In this document: positions 1-10,114 of the stretch, piece by piece
Numbering within the stretch: the first letter of the stretch is position 1
How the letters are laid out: every line of letters begins with the position of its first letter
Assembly: GCA_051294375.1 (NCBI GenBank)
Contig: CM119264.1
Location: 26,632,008 to 26,696,007, forward strand
Direction: 5' to 3'
DNA: 64,000 bases
Source of the DNA: Paraspadella gotoi
Lineage: Eukaryota > Chaetognatha
Notes under the pieces: model-generated
The model's input: only the letters and a program-made list of their open reading frames with translations
What the model was told of the DNA's origin: nothing
The model's database searches: none
Position numbers and translations under genes: made by a program

Positions 1-937
1 GTCACATCACCTTCTCATCTTCTTTCCCCTCCGCTCCATGACCGCGCGGCCGATCCGTTATTATGACGCACCAAACATTTCTTATCGTCTTCGCGTCCAT
101 ACGCAGTGCGCACGCGAGGGGCGGACGTCGAGTGCGACTTCGAACCCGAAATGACGTCATCGTCGCGGTGACGACCGAGTCGCGCGACCGTGTCGAGATG
201 GAGGGAAAGAGGGCGTGATGTGGTGTTTACAAAGTTACGTTGCATTATTAATAATTATAATAAATAATTAAAACGATGTTTTTTTTTGGTTTAATTAATA
301 GTAATGTTTCTTTTCTCTCTTCTTACATAATTAGTTTTTTTTCTTCGTCCGAATTCAAGATCCCGAAACGATTGTCCTTTGTTTCTGCGCCGCCGGCGGA
401 GAAACAAAAGAACAAAGACGTATTAAATATTGATAAGAAATTCTTTACAGACTCGAGGAGGGAAAGGGTGAGCGGGTTGGAAAGAAGATAGGAAGAAGAT
501 AGGAGAGAAAGATGAGAGTCTAGAGATTGTGAGACATATATTTTTAAATGTTGTATTTTTTTTGTATAGTTATTTTTGTTAATGATTAGCGCGACCGGCG
601 AAAGGCGATGTAGTGGAGGAGGCTGCGGTGCGGTACGTTGCAGTGCGTGCAGTGCGGTGCGGTGTGGTTACGGTGCACGTTGTTGACGTCGAGTGAGGCA
701 GAGATATTTAATTATGACGGGGATGAGATGATGAACGAGTGATGGTGATGTGAATGTCAGGAGAAGTGATAAGACGAGGGAAACGGTGATGCGACCGGGC
801 CGATAGGATTAGAGAGGAAGGGGAACGAAGGGGTAGGAGAGAAAATCGGCGCTCAGAGACAGGCCGTGGAAATGGCGCCCGGAGACGCCGGCGGCGGGAC
901 AAACCCTAATTGCGACTCCTTATTCGATTAAAAGGTT

Positions 938-1052
938 ATGGATGAGAGGAGGAAGCGGCGGAGGCGGAGTCGAGAGCGGCGGCTGCAGCAGCGGCGGCGG
1001 CGGCGGGGATCTGTCGCTCGTGGGAGTGTGGATAGGCGATCATTTCATCATA
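938..1052 (+). pseudogene. Indel-broken copy of the MDEEEE/poly-Ala frame
   Basis: This is the counterpart of the intact short frame at 7635-7757. The ATG, the GAG/GCG run and the ATCTGTCGCTCGTG stretch are present, but missing bases (GATGAGAGG against GATGAAGAGG, TCGAGAG against TCGGAG, ATAGG against ATAAGG) shift the frame several times. I read it as the same sequence carrying read errors or real decay. Without independent reads I cannot tell which. Confidence 0.35.
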
Positions 1053-1148
1053 GTTTTTATCATTATAACATATCCAATGTTGAAATGTTGTTGATATCTT
1101 TATCAACTTATCAATAATGTTGATATGTTGATAATTATAAAAACTATG
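1049..1148. repeat. Hairpin / MITE-like inverted repeat, copy 1
   Basis: A ~100-bp near-palindrome starts CATAGTTTTTATCATTAT and ends as its reverse complement ATAATTATAAAAACTATG. The interior carries further self-similar TGTTGATA / TATCAACA motifs, so one strand can fold almost end to end. The same element is at 7753-7855 in the second copy of R1. The inverted homology continues a few bases outward (TTTCAT on the left, ATGAAA on the right). I see no clear target-site duplication and no coding capacity. It could be a small foldback or MITE-type element, or simply a hairpin-forming repeat. Confidence 0.6.
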
Positions 1149-3162
1149 AAACAACTTCAACATTTTACAAATTTGTCATTTTAACCCTACATCTTCGTAT
1201 TTGTCACTATTTTCTCCTTCATCATCGTCATCCTTGCATTCATCTTCGTCTTGTCATTGTCGCTCTTCGCGCGCAGGTGGCGCAGCCGAAGTGAAGCGCT
1301 GCAAATCTCGCCAAGCGACGTGATTCGAGTGATTTTCTTATCGAGATGAGGGAGGAGAGAGAGATGAGAGAGAGAGGAGAGAGATGAGAGTAGAGAGAGA
1401 GAGAGAGAGAGGAGAGAGAAGAGAGAAGAGAGAGAGAGAGAAGAGAGAGAAGAAGGAGAAGGAGAGAAACTTTCCTTGGTGCCGCACCCTACTTTTGCAG
1501 GTTGCCGGCACACTTGGCAAACTATTCTTATTCGTAAATTAGATAATAGAAAGGAAGAGAGAAGATTATAATTGTTATACAGAATAAATTTATTAGTTCA
1601 TTAAATCATTTCTTTTTGGGGGGGTTATGCTTTTAGTATTGGCTTTTTAGTTTTCTGCTTTTGGGCTTTTGGCGTTGATTAATCTTCCATTTATTGACGA
1701 CCATGCTTGGCCAGTCGGCCTTTGCCATATCTCGAGCAGCCATTGGCCTTTTTTCCGCATGTTAACGGACGTTGTTTTTTTTGGCCTTTTGGATTGGCTC
1801 TTAGCGGTTGTCGTTGTCGTCGGCTCGGCTTCGGCATATCGTAACGCGAGGCCTGAGATTTGCTTGGTTAGGGTTTGCGCCGAATAGTATTAGGGGTAGA
1901 GGGTTAAGGAGCTCATGGATCGATGTCAATCCTAACGAGGCACGAGTTTGGGCTCAGGAAGAGATCACGTAGGGTTAGGACTGGATCATAAATAGGATGT
2001 CAAAGTCCGAGAAGGGATTCCTAATTCCATTCACATCTGCCATTCATCCCTTGGCAGGAAAGGATTACATCGCTTCCTTAGTCCTTACCTACCAAACCTC
2101 AAAAACCTCACCCTTTTTCCACCTCCAACACCGCGCTATGACTAAACCGTCCCTCCAATATAATTACTTTTTCCACACCCAACCTCCCAGAGAAATTAAA
2201 TTTCTCCTCCGACTCACCATGTAATGATATTTACTAAATGAGATTTAACTGATCAATTCATTAGCCTATAGTGTTAGATTTTACATTACTTTTTTACATT
2301 GTTTAATAGCTTAGTCAATTCCCACCAACCACCATTTTATTTCACTACTGCCCACCAAATCTCCGATCCCTTCCACCCGGAAAATGCTTCGCGATATCGA
2401 AAGGGAATCGAATTCGCTAAGAGGATTTTCAGTCGCGCGGGAAATTTTCGGATAATCAAAAATGGCGAGATCGTGCTTGTCATTGTCGTTGTTGTTATTG
2501 TTGTCGTTGTTTTCGGATGATTTTTTTTTTGTTTCATATATTCTATTTTATTGTTTCGGTCTTTACTTTTATTTCCATATTAATATTTTTTAAATTGTAT
2601 CATTTGCCTTAAACTTTACGACCAAGCTTTCCAGTTATCTAATTGTTTTTGTCTATACCTGAAAATGAGTAGATAACGAGTCAGTCGCGGTCGTTTAATG
2701 AACCATTTGTCTCATTTGGATTCATTTTCTAGAGTTTCTGTTTTCAAACTCGAAATGACGTTTTGGGTTGGCTCAATGAATAACCAAGAAACCTGTTGGA
2801 TAGGGAGTTCCAGATTGAATCACAACGCCGTGACTGAAAACTGCAGTCAACCAATTTGTTTCGTGGCTGCGAGAGGCAATAACAACTTGCGAATGGTCAA
2901 CCTCGGCCGTGTTTTTCGCCCCTCTTTAACAAAACAAACAAACAAATTCTTCAACAAGCATTGGCTTCAATCAACAAAACAACACGTCTCCGCCTTGGAT
3001 CCGAAAAAAGACACGAAGGTCGAATTCACGACTTTTTTTCTTTTTTCTTTTTCTTCTTTTTTGGCGTCTTCTGCTTCTGTGGTTCCGTTGGTCGGAAATT
3101 GACATAATGTTTCCAAAAAAAAAAGAGAAGGGGGGCGTCTTTGTAACGAGAGAGAGGAGAAA

Positions 3163-3218
<56 letters not shown>

Positions 3219-3367
3219 GAGAGAAGAGAGAGACCGCCAGTTAAGGGCACGAGATTGACGATCAAAGGGGTTGCCTTTCACGGGTCAGGAAAGAGAAAAA
3301 AAGCGAAGTGAAAAAAGATGGGTTTTTGGGATTTGGAGGCGCGGTTTGTCAAGAGAGAGAGAGGAAG

Positions 3368-3402
<35 letters not shown>

Positions 3403-3676
3403 AGAGCGGTAGGGGGGATGGAAACCATTTGGTTGGTGTTTTCGAGGGGAATCAATATGTAGGGGAGGAGGGTGAAGTCGATAGCATGAGGGATTCGTAG
3501 GAAAGGGAGGTGGGGTGAGGAGAATTAATTATAAGAGAACTATTTGTGGAGAGAAGAGTCGTTCATTGGTTTGTTTTTGTGGATATATTTCAATAAAACA
3601 TTTTTTTTTTGATCATCAATTCAAAAAATAAAAAAATAAAGACCAAATTCCAATTATTACGATTAATTCTTAAAAT

Positions 3677-4071
3677 NNNNNNNNNNNNNNNNNNNNNNNN
3701 NNNNNNNNNNNNNNNNNNNNNNNNNNNNNNNNNNNNNNNNNNNNNNNNNNNNNNNNNNNNNNNNNNNNNNNNNNNNNNNNNNNNNNNNNNNNNNNNNNNN
3801 NNNNNNNNNNNNNNNNNNNNNNNNNNNNNNNNNNNNNNNNNNNNNNNNNNNNNNNNNNNNNNNNNNNNNNNNNNNNNNNNNNNNNNNNNNNNNNNNNNNN
3901 NNNNNNNNNNNNNNNNNNNNNNNNNNNNNNNNNNNNNNNNNNNNNNNNNNNNNNNNNNNNNNNNNNNNNNNNNNNNNNNNNNNNNNNNNNNNNNNNNNNN
4001 NNNNNNNNNNNNNNNNNNNNNNNNNNNNNNNNNNNNNNNNNNNNNNNNNNNNNNNNNNNNNNNNNNNNNNN
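3677..4071. other. Assembly gap, 395 N
   Basis: A run of N lies between the end of direct repeat copy 1 and the region upstream of the CCCH gene. Any promoter or 5' exon of that gene could be hidden here. Confidence 0.99.
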
Positions 4072-4325
4072 AACGCCAAATTCAAACTCACTCACTTGAG
4101 CCGGGTCTCCGTGGGCCCAACTTATTTGACCCACACAACTGTAACTCTTTTATTAGTTTTCTCTCACGTGAATAGTTTTTCCTTTGTTGTTGTCTCTGTT
4201 TATATCTGTTTGATGATTTTTCGAATCATTATAATTCTCTCCAAAAAGATACGTGAAATTTGTCTCAATAATTCAATATTTTCGCCAATAAGTCTCTTCA
4301 AGACTATGCAAGAACGTTGAGTCAA

Positions 4326-5081
4326 ATGCAGACAGAGCTAATTTTATGCCAAGTAAAACCTGAATATGATTCGCAGTTGCTCGCTGTGATAGAAGATCAT
4401 TTGACGATGTGGCGTCTGCACAGTCAGAGCTACAACACAAAGACGAGAGAAATTGTGAAACCACAATGGGAATCTTTTTTCCAAAAAGTAGAAACGAAAT
4501 TTGGAAAACACGTTTTCGTTGTGAAAGTTTGCCAAATCTATGCGACCTCGTTAGGCAAGATGAAAGAATATGAGGAAAAACATCGCATTTATGAGAAAGC
4601 TTATGGGATCGCTAAAGAATTGGAAGATCCGAAAACGTTAGCTTCTATTCAAATGTATTTTGTAGATGCGCTGCGCTTTGAACTCCGAATGAAAGAAGCT
4701 AAAGAAAAGTTAAAAGAAATCGAAAAGTTATCCATCGAAAACGGATTGAATCTAGACACCGAAATCAGTTATCACAAAGCGAAAATTCATTACGCCGATT
4801 ACGTGATTGAAGCAAAAAAGTGTTTCGAGTTAGCTGAAGAACGGAAAGATATGTCGATCGATATTTGCTCGAAGTTGTTTAACAATGAATTGTTGGCTCA
4901 TAGAAATTATCCCACGAAGATAATGATCCGAACCCGATTCAAGACAAAGCGATGCTTCTATGGAAATAGATGTAACTATCCACATTGCGTTTATTTGCAT
5001 GAAAGCGACCGTGAGAGATACAATGCGCTTTTTTCTTCGGAAGAGAGAGAAGGAGAGGAAAGAGCCGAGGCGGCTGATTAA
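4326..5081 (+). CDS. TPR-like helical protein with C-terminal CCCH zinc finger
   Basis: This is the best-supported gene in the window: one uninterrupted frame of 251 codons with ordinary mixed amino-acid composition, unlike the repeat-derived ORFs around it. Residues about 65-175 form helix pairs of the tetratricopeptide type (for example YATSLGKMKEYEEKHRIYEKA and the following FELAEERKD region), suggesting a protein-binding solenoid. Residues 210-225 are a canonical zinc knuckle, C-x5-C-x4-C-x3-H (C210, C216, C221, H225; CFYGNRCNYPHCVYLH), a class that commonly binds RNA. The tail (236-251) is Glu/Arg-rich and acidic. I chose the ATG at 4326. The frame stays open upstream to a stop at 4269-4271 (a preceding TTG is at 4317), so an upstream exon joined near the AG at 4300 is possible; the region before that is a gap. 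No intron is visible, so it may be a single-exon gene or a retrocopy. Two AATAAA signals follow. TPR plus CCCH occurs together in ZC3H7- and HELZ-type proteins, but I cannot assign this one to a family. Likely role, inferred: RNA-associated adaptor. Confidence 0.8.
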   Translation: MQTELILCQVKPEYDSQLLAVIEDHLTMWRLHSQSYNTKTREIVKPQWESFFQKVETKFGKHVFVVKVCQIYATSLGKMKEYEEKHRIYEKAYGIAKELEDPKTLASIQMYFVDALRFELRMKEAKEKLKEIEKLSIENGLNLDTEISYHKAKIHYADYVIEAKKCFELAEERKDMSIDICSKLFNNELLAHRNYPTKIMIRTRFKTKRCFYGNRCNYPHCVYLHESDRERYNALFSSEEREGEERAEAAD

Positions 5082-5164
5082 AAGTAATCAAGTCCAAATC
5101 GTGGGACATTTTTGTATTGGGTTCACTTTACACGATCTTAAATATGGGTAAATGTCTGATATCA

Positions 5165-5170
5165 AATAAA
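5165..5170 (+). terminator. Polyadenylation signal AATAAA (proximal)
   Basis: An exact AATAAA lies 84 bases after the stop codon of the CCCH gene, within AT-rich sequence. A normal short 3' UTR would end about 10-30 bases further on. A second exact signal is at 5240. Confidence 0.5.
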
Positions 5171-5239
5171 TCAAGGGAAGAAATTTGTTTTTAAAAAAAA
5201 TTATTTTTGCTTTTCTGTACAATTGAATCTTGTCTGTTC

Positions 5240-5245
5240 AATAAA
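5240..5245 (+). terminator. Polyadenylation signal AATAAA (distal)
   Basis: A second exact AATAAA lies about 160 bases after the CCCH gene stop and is preceded by a TGTCTGTT stretch. Alternative polyadenylation between 5165 and 5240 is possible. RNA 3'-end reads would decide. Confidence 0.45.
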
Positions 5246-5555
5246 CTTTGGTAAATCGCTTCTCGCATCTTCGATTCAATTTCTCTACAAATTTTATTCT
5301 TTCATGTTTTGATTTAATTAACAATAATATTCCCTGTACTATACAAGTTCGTTTAAATTTTATTATTATTAGAAAAGTTTTCTCTTACGTTCTCTTTTCG
5401 TTCCTTTTTTTTAAATCCTATTCCGTTAGAGATGAAACGAAAAATTCGTTGTAATAGCAATTTTATTTTTATTAATGTACATGTTTCGACTCTTAGTTTT
5501 TGCGAGTCTTCATCAGCAAGTGAATTCAATAGACCAAAATTTTAAACATTAGTTT

Positions 5556-5586
<31 letters not shown>

Positions 5587-5684
5587 TTTCCAACAAAGAA
5601 TTGAGCAGAGGATAGTGGTCAGATTGGGACAGGTGAAAGTAGGGAAAGAGAGAGTAATGATTTTTGAAATTGGGTGAAAGAAAA

Positions 5685-5757
<73 letters not shown>

Positions 5758-6218
5758 ATCAATACATTAGGCAATGTACAACAGTGAAATTTTTCCGTAA
5801 ATCGTCATTTAAAAATCGTTAAAAAACTCATGCCAATTCCAAATCGGGTCTCTAAATGCCGTAATAAAAGTAATGACTGTAAAAATTTTTTTTCCCTGAA
5901 CCGTAAAAACCGTTTAATCTGCGATGAACGAATTCGGGACGAAAATGACGTCAAGAGACGACGACGACGACGACGACGACGAAGAAAGCGTTGTCAGACA
6001 AAACGAATTTCTTGTTGACAATCTCGCCCATGTCAGATCCGAATCCCTTTGTCATATTCCGCGTCTTACGCAATCCGATCCAACGAGTTTTTGGAGGAAG
6101 ACTCTCAGGAGACGACCGACGACCGACGACGACGACGACGACGACACATTATAACATTAGGAAAGATTTGGTGGCCTTTAGGCTCTTGCCCCGAGGGTGA
6201 GATCTGTCCAAAATTTGG

Positions 6219-6252
<34 letters not shown>

Positions 6253-6623
6253 TCTCTCGTCTCTCTCTCTCTCTCTTCTCTCTCTTCTTCTCTCTCTCTC
6301 TCTCTCTCTTTCTTCTCTTCTCTCTTAGTTTTTCGAGTTTCTTTTGATTCTCCAACCAAACATGAGGGTGCTGAACAATTACTGGCCAACAAAGAGAGGC
6401 TCTTATCAATCTTTGGATTAAGTTAATCATTAACTTCAAACCTTAGTTTAAAAATTCACATGACATTTATAACGAAAAACATAAGAAAATCAAAAGTGAG
6501 AACAATGATTTTTTTTTTTTTTACGTTTCACTTTTAAAGCGTCTGCATTTTGTCTCTGTCACCTCTCTATCATAACTCACCTCTCTTCCCTGTTATCACC
6601 TCTTCTCTCATCAAATTTCTCGT
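5246..6623. other. Non-coding spacer with GA, CGA and CT microsatellites
   Basis: Single-copy sequence between the CCCH gene and the second copy of R1. It holds GA runs at 5551-5587 and 5682-5752 (the second ends in a 52-base perfect GA tract), CGA runs at 5955-5985 and 6115-6145, and a CT-rich block at 6222-6325. The ORFs across these blocks encode only Arg/Glu, Ser/Leu or Asp runs and are microsatellite translations. I see no gene. Confidence 0.7.
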
Positions 6624-7634
6624 CACAAATCACCTTCTCATCTTCTTTCCCCCCTTCCGCCCTCCCATAGACCCGCGCGTGCCGATCCGTTATTTATGAC
6701 GCACCAAACATTTCTTATCGTCTTCGGCGTCCACACGCATGCGCGCACGCGACGGGCGTGACGTCGAGTGCGACTTCGGACGCCGAAATGACGTCATCGT
6801 CGCGGTGACGACCCGAGGTCGCGCGACCGTCGTCGAGATGGAGGGGGAGAGAGGGGGCGTGAATGGTGGTTGTTACAAAGTTACGTTGCATGTTATTAAT
6901 AATTAATAATAAATAATTAATAACGATGTTTTTTTTTGGTTTTAATTAATAGATAAATGTTTCTTTCTCTCTTCTTACTAATTAGTCTTTTTTTTTTCTG
7001 TCGTCCGAATTCAAGATCCCGAAACGATTGTCCTTTGTTTCTGCGTCGCGCGGCGGAGAAACAAAAGAACAAAGGACGTTATTAAATAATTGATAAGAAA
7101 ATTCTATTACAGACTCGAAGAGGGAGGAAGAGGCGAGCGGGGTTGGAAAGAAGATAGGAAGAAGATAGGAAGGAGAAGATGAGAGATCTAGAGAGATGTG
7201 GAGACATATAATTGTTAATTGTTAGTATTTTTTTGGTAATAGTTATTTTTGTTAATGATTAGCGCGACCGGCGAAAAAGGCGATCGTAGTGGAGGAGGCT
7301 GCGGTGCGGTACGTTGCAGTGCGTTGCAGTGCGGTGCGGTGTGGTTACGGTGCCACGTTGTTGACGTCGAGTGAGGCAGAGATAATGGTAATTTATGACA
7401 GGGGGATGAGATGATACGAAGGGAAGTGATGTGATGTGAATGTCAGGAGGAAGTGATAAGACAGAGGAAACGGTGATGGCGACCGGCGCGATAGGATAGA
7501 GAGGAAGGGGAACGAAGGTGGTAGGAGAGAAAATCGGCGCCTCAGAGAACCAGCGCCCGTGGGAATCGGCGCCCGAGAGAAACGCCGGCGGCGGACAAAA
7601 CCCTAATTGCGACTCCTTATTCGATTAAAAGGTT

Positions 7635-7757
7635 ATGGATGAAGAGGAGGAAGCGGCGGAGGCGGAGTCGGAGGCGGCGGCTGCAGCAGCGGCGGCGGCG
7701 GCGGCGGCGGATCTGTCGCTCGTGGGGAGTGTGGATAAGGCGATCATTTCATCATAG
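7635..7757 (+). CDS. Candidate short coding exon, acidic start plus poly-Ala
   Basis: The ATG at 7635 is the first after an in-frame TAA at 7626, and the frame reads MDEEEEAAEAESEA, about ten alanines (GCT/GCA/GCG mixed), then DLSLVGSVDKAIISS and TAG. An acidic Glu/Ala start followed by a polyalanine run and a mixed hydrophobic stretch is typical of the N-terminus of nuclear regulatory proteins, so this may be a first coding exon. The stop TAG falls exactly where the hairpin element (7753) begins, so the element may truncate the frame, or a splice donor may lie just before it; I see no strong GT donor. Copy 1 (938-1052) is broken by indels. Function unknown. The alternative is a fortuitous frame through a GCG/GAG repeat. 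Confidence 0.35.
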   Translation: MDEEEEAAEAESEAAAAAAAAAAAADLSLVGSVDKAIISS

Positions 7758-7855
7758 TTTTTATCATTATCAACATATCAACAATGTTGAAATGTTGTTG
7801 ATATCTTTATCAACTTATCAATAATGTTGATATGTTGATAATTATAAAAACTATG
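7753..7855. repeat. Hairpin / MITE-like inverted repeat, copy 2
   Basis: 103-bp near-palindrome matching 1049-1148. The left end CATAGTTTTTATCATTATC pairs with the right end GATAATTATAAAAACTATG, with one mismatch inside the arms. The interior has repeated GTTGATAT motifs. It directly abuts the end of the MDEEEE frame. Confidence 0.6.
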
Positions 7856-7911
7856 AAACAACTTCAACATTTACAAATTTGTCATTTAAACCCTACATCC
7901 TCTCGTATTTG

Positions 7912-7921
7912 NNNNNNNNNN
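7912..7921. other. Assembly gap, 10 N
   Basis: A 10-N placeholder inside direct repeat copy 2. Copy 1 has roughly 250 bases at the corresponding place (1202-1453), ending in a GA-rich block, so the gap's real size is probably larger than shown. Confidence 0.99.
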
Positions 7922-8155
7922 GAGAGAGAAACTTTCCTTGGTGCCGCACCCTACCTTTTGCAGGTTGCCGGCACAACTTGGCAAACTATTCTATTCGTAA
8001 ATTAGATAATAGAAAGGAAGAGAGAAGATTAGATAATTGTTATACAGAATAAATTTATTAGTTCATTAAATCATTTCTTTTTGGGGGGGTTATGCTTTTA
8101 GTATTTGGCTTTTTAGTTTTCTGCTTTTGGCTTTTGGCGTTGATTAAATCTTCCA

Positions 8156-8308
8156 TTATTGACGACCATCAGCTTGGCCAGTCGGCCTTGCCATATCTCG
8201 AGCAGCCACTTGGCCTTTTTTCCGCCATGTAACGACGGTTGTCTTTTTGGCCTTTTGGATTGGCCTCTTAGCGGTTGGCCGTTGGTCGTCGGCTTCGGCT
8301 TCGGCCAT
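8156..8308 (-). CDS. Candidate 50-aa basic ORF, unrecognised
   Basis: On the minus strand from the ATG at 8308 the frame reads MAEAEADDQRPTAKRP, a lysine-rich middle (QKAKKTTVVTWRKKGQ) and ends ARPTGQADGRQ with TAA. Composition is protein-like, and the frame stays open upstream to 8416. Against it, GGCCAA recurs every 10-30 bases through the ORF, so it may be a degenerate repeat translated by chance, and copy 1 (about 1690-1840) is shifted by several indels. No family recognised. Confidence 0.22.
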   Translation of the reverse strand: MAEAEADDQRPTAKRPIQKAKKTTVVTWRKKGQVAARDMARPTGQADGRQ

Positions 8309-9714
8309 ATCGTAACGCGAGCCTGAGATTTGACTTGGATTAGGGTTTGCGCCGAATAGTATTAGGGGTAGAGGGTTAAGGAGCTCATGGATCGATGTCA
8401 ATCCTAACGGAGGCACGAGGTTGGGGCTCAGGAAAGGAGATCAACGTAGGGTTAGGACTGGTTCATAAATAAGGATGTCAAAGTCCGAGAAGGGAATTCC
8501 TAATTCCATTCACATCTCGCCAATTCATCCCTTGGCAGGAAAGGATTCCAATCGCTTCCTTAGTCCTTACCCTACCCAACCTCAAAAACCTCACCCTTTT
8601 TCCACCTCCAAACACCGCGCTATGACTCAACCGTCCCTCCAATATAACTTACTTTTTCCACACCCAAACCTCCCAGAGAAATTAATATTTCTCCTCCGAC
8701 TCACCATGTAATAGATATTACTAAATGAGATTTAACTGATCAATCTCATTAGCCTATAGTAGTAGATTTTACATTACTTTTTTTACATTGTTTAATAGCT
8801 TAGTCAATTCCCACCCAAACCACCACTCTTTTCATCCTCACTACCTGCCCACCAAATCTCTCATATCCCCCTTCCACCCGGAAAATGCGTCGCGATATCG
8901 AAAGGGAATCGATTCGCTAAAGAGATTTTCAGTCGCGCGGGAAAATTTCGGATAATCAAAAATGGCGAGATCCGTGCTTGTCATTGTCGTTGTTGTTATT
9001 GTTGTCGTTGTTTTCGATGGATTTTTTTTTTGTTTCATATATATTCTATTTTATTGTTTTTCGGTCTTAACTTTTTTATTTCCCACATATTTAATATTTT
9101 CTATAAATTGTAATCATTTGCCTTAAACTTTACGGACCCAAGCTTTCCCAGTTAATCTAATTTGTTTTGTCTATACCTGAAAAATCGAGTAGATTACACG
9201 AGTCAGTCGCGGTCGTTTAATGAACCCAATTTGTCTCAATTTCTGGATTCATTTTCTAGAGTTTCTGTTTTCAAACTCTAAATGACGTTTTGGGTTGGGC
9301 TCAATGAATAACAGCAAGAAACTGTTGACTAGGGAGGTTCCAGATTGAATCAACAACAGCCGTGACTGAAAACTGCAAGTCAAACCAACTTGTTTCGTGG
9401 CTGCGAGAGGCAATAACAACTTGCGAATGGTCAACACCTCCGCCGTGTTTTCGGCCTTAAAACCAAACAATCACAATTCTTCACACAAGCATTGGCTACA
9501 ATAACAACAACAACACCGCATCTCCGCCCTTGGAATCCGAAAAAGACCCGAAGGTCGAATCACGACGACTTTTTTTTCTTTTTTCTTTTTCCTTCTTTTT
9601 TTTGGCGTCTTCTGCTTACTGTGGTTCCGTTGGTCGGAAAATTGACATCATGTTTCAAAAAAAAAGGAAGAAAGGGGGCGTCGTCTTGTAACGAGAAGAG
9701 AGAAAGAGAGGAGA

Positions 9715-9759
<45 letters not shown>

Positions 9760-9924
9760 AGAGAGAAGAGAAGAGAGAGAGAGAGAGAGACCCGCCAGTA
9801 GGGCACGAGAGATTGACGATCAAAAAGGGGTTGCCTTTCACGGGTCAGGGAAAGAGAAAAAAAGCGAAGTGGAAAAAAAGGGTTTTGGGATTTGGAGCCG
9901 CGGTTGTCAAAGAGAAGAGAGAAG

Positions 9925-9977
<53 letters not shown>

Positions 9978-10114
9978 CGGTAGCGGGGGATGGAAAACCA
10001 TTTGGTTGGTGTTTTCGAGGGGGAATCATATGTAGGGGGAGGAGGGGTGAAAGATCGATAGCGATGAGGGGGATTCGTAGGAAAGGGGGTGCGGGGGTGG
10101 AGGGGAGAAATTAA

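Larger units (their letters stand above)
1..3530. repeat. Direct repeat R1, copy 1 (left end outside window)
   Basis: This segment returns in the same orientation at 6624-10114. Landmarks match in order: the GCACCAAACATTTCTTATCG stretch (68 and 6701), the alanine-codon GGC run (about 960-1010 and 7650-7710), the hairpin element (1049 and 7753), the GGGGGG(T)TATGCTTTTAGTATT stretch (about 1620 and 8083), paired GA microsatellites and the GGATTCGTAGGAAAGGG end (about 3491 and 10071). Differences are mostly one- or two-base insertions and deletions rather than substitutions, so open frames seen in one copy are usually broken in the other. Homology stops near 3530, and the left end lies beyond the window. 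Within it I see GA-rich blocks (1351-1470, 3150-3235, 3354-3405) and no ORF preserved in both copies. One weak exon-like stretch follows an AG at 1276, where a frame reads SEALQISPSDVIRVIFLSR; copy 2 is gapped there, so it cannot be tested. Confidence 0.9.
6624..10114. repeat. Direct repeat R1, copy 2
   Basis: Second copy of the segment at 1-3530, same orientation, offset about 6.6 kb. Differences from copy 1 are chiefly single-base indels spread over the whole length. A 10-N placeholder (7912-7921) replaces about 250 bases that copy 1 has at roughly 1202-1453. GA microsatellites are at 9706-9790 and 9911-9978. Homology to copy 1 ends near 10114. Copy 2 keeps two short frames that copy 1 breaks (7635-7757 plus and 8156-8308 minus). 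Confidence 0.9.

Noticed and set aside
9492-9983. 163-codon plus ORF and minus-strand partners across GA tracts
   Set aside because: Translation is Arg/Glu or Ser/Leu runs from GA repeats. The copy in the other R1 segment is not open.
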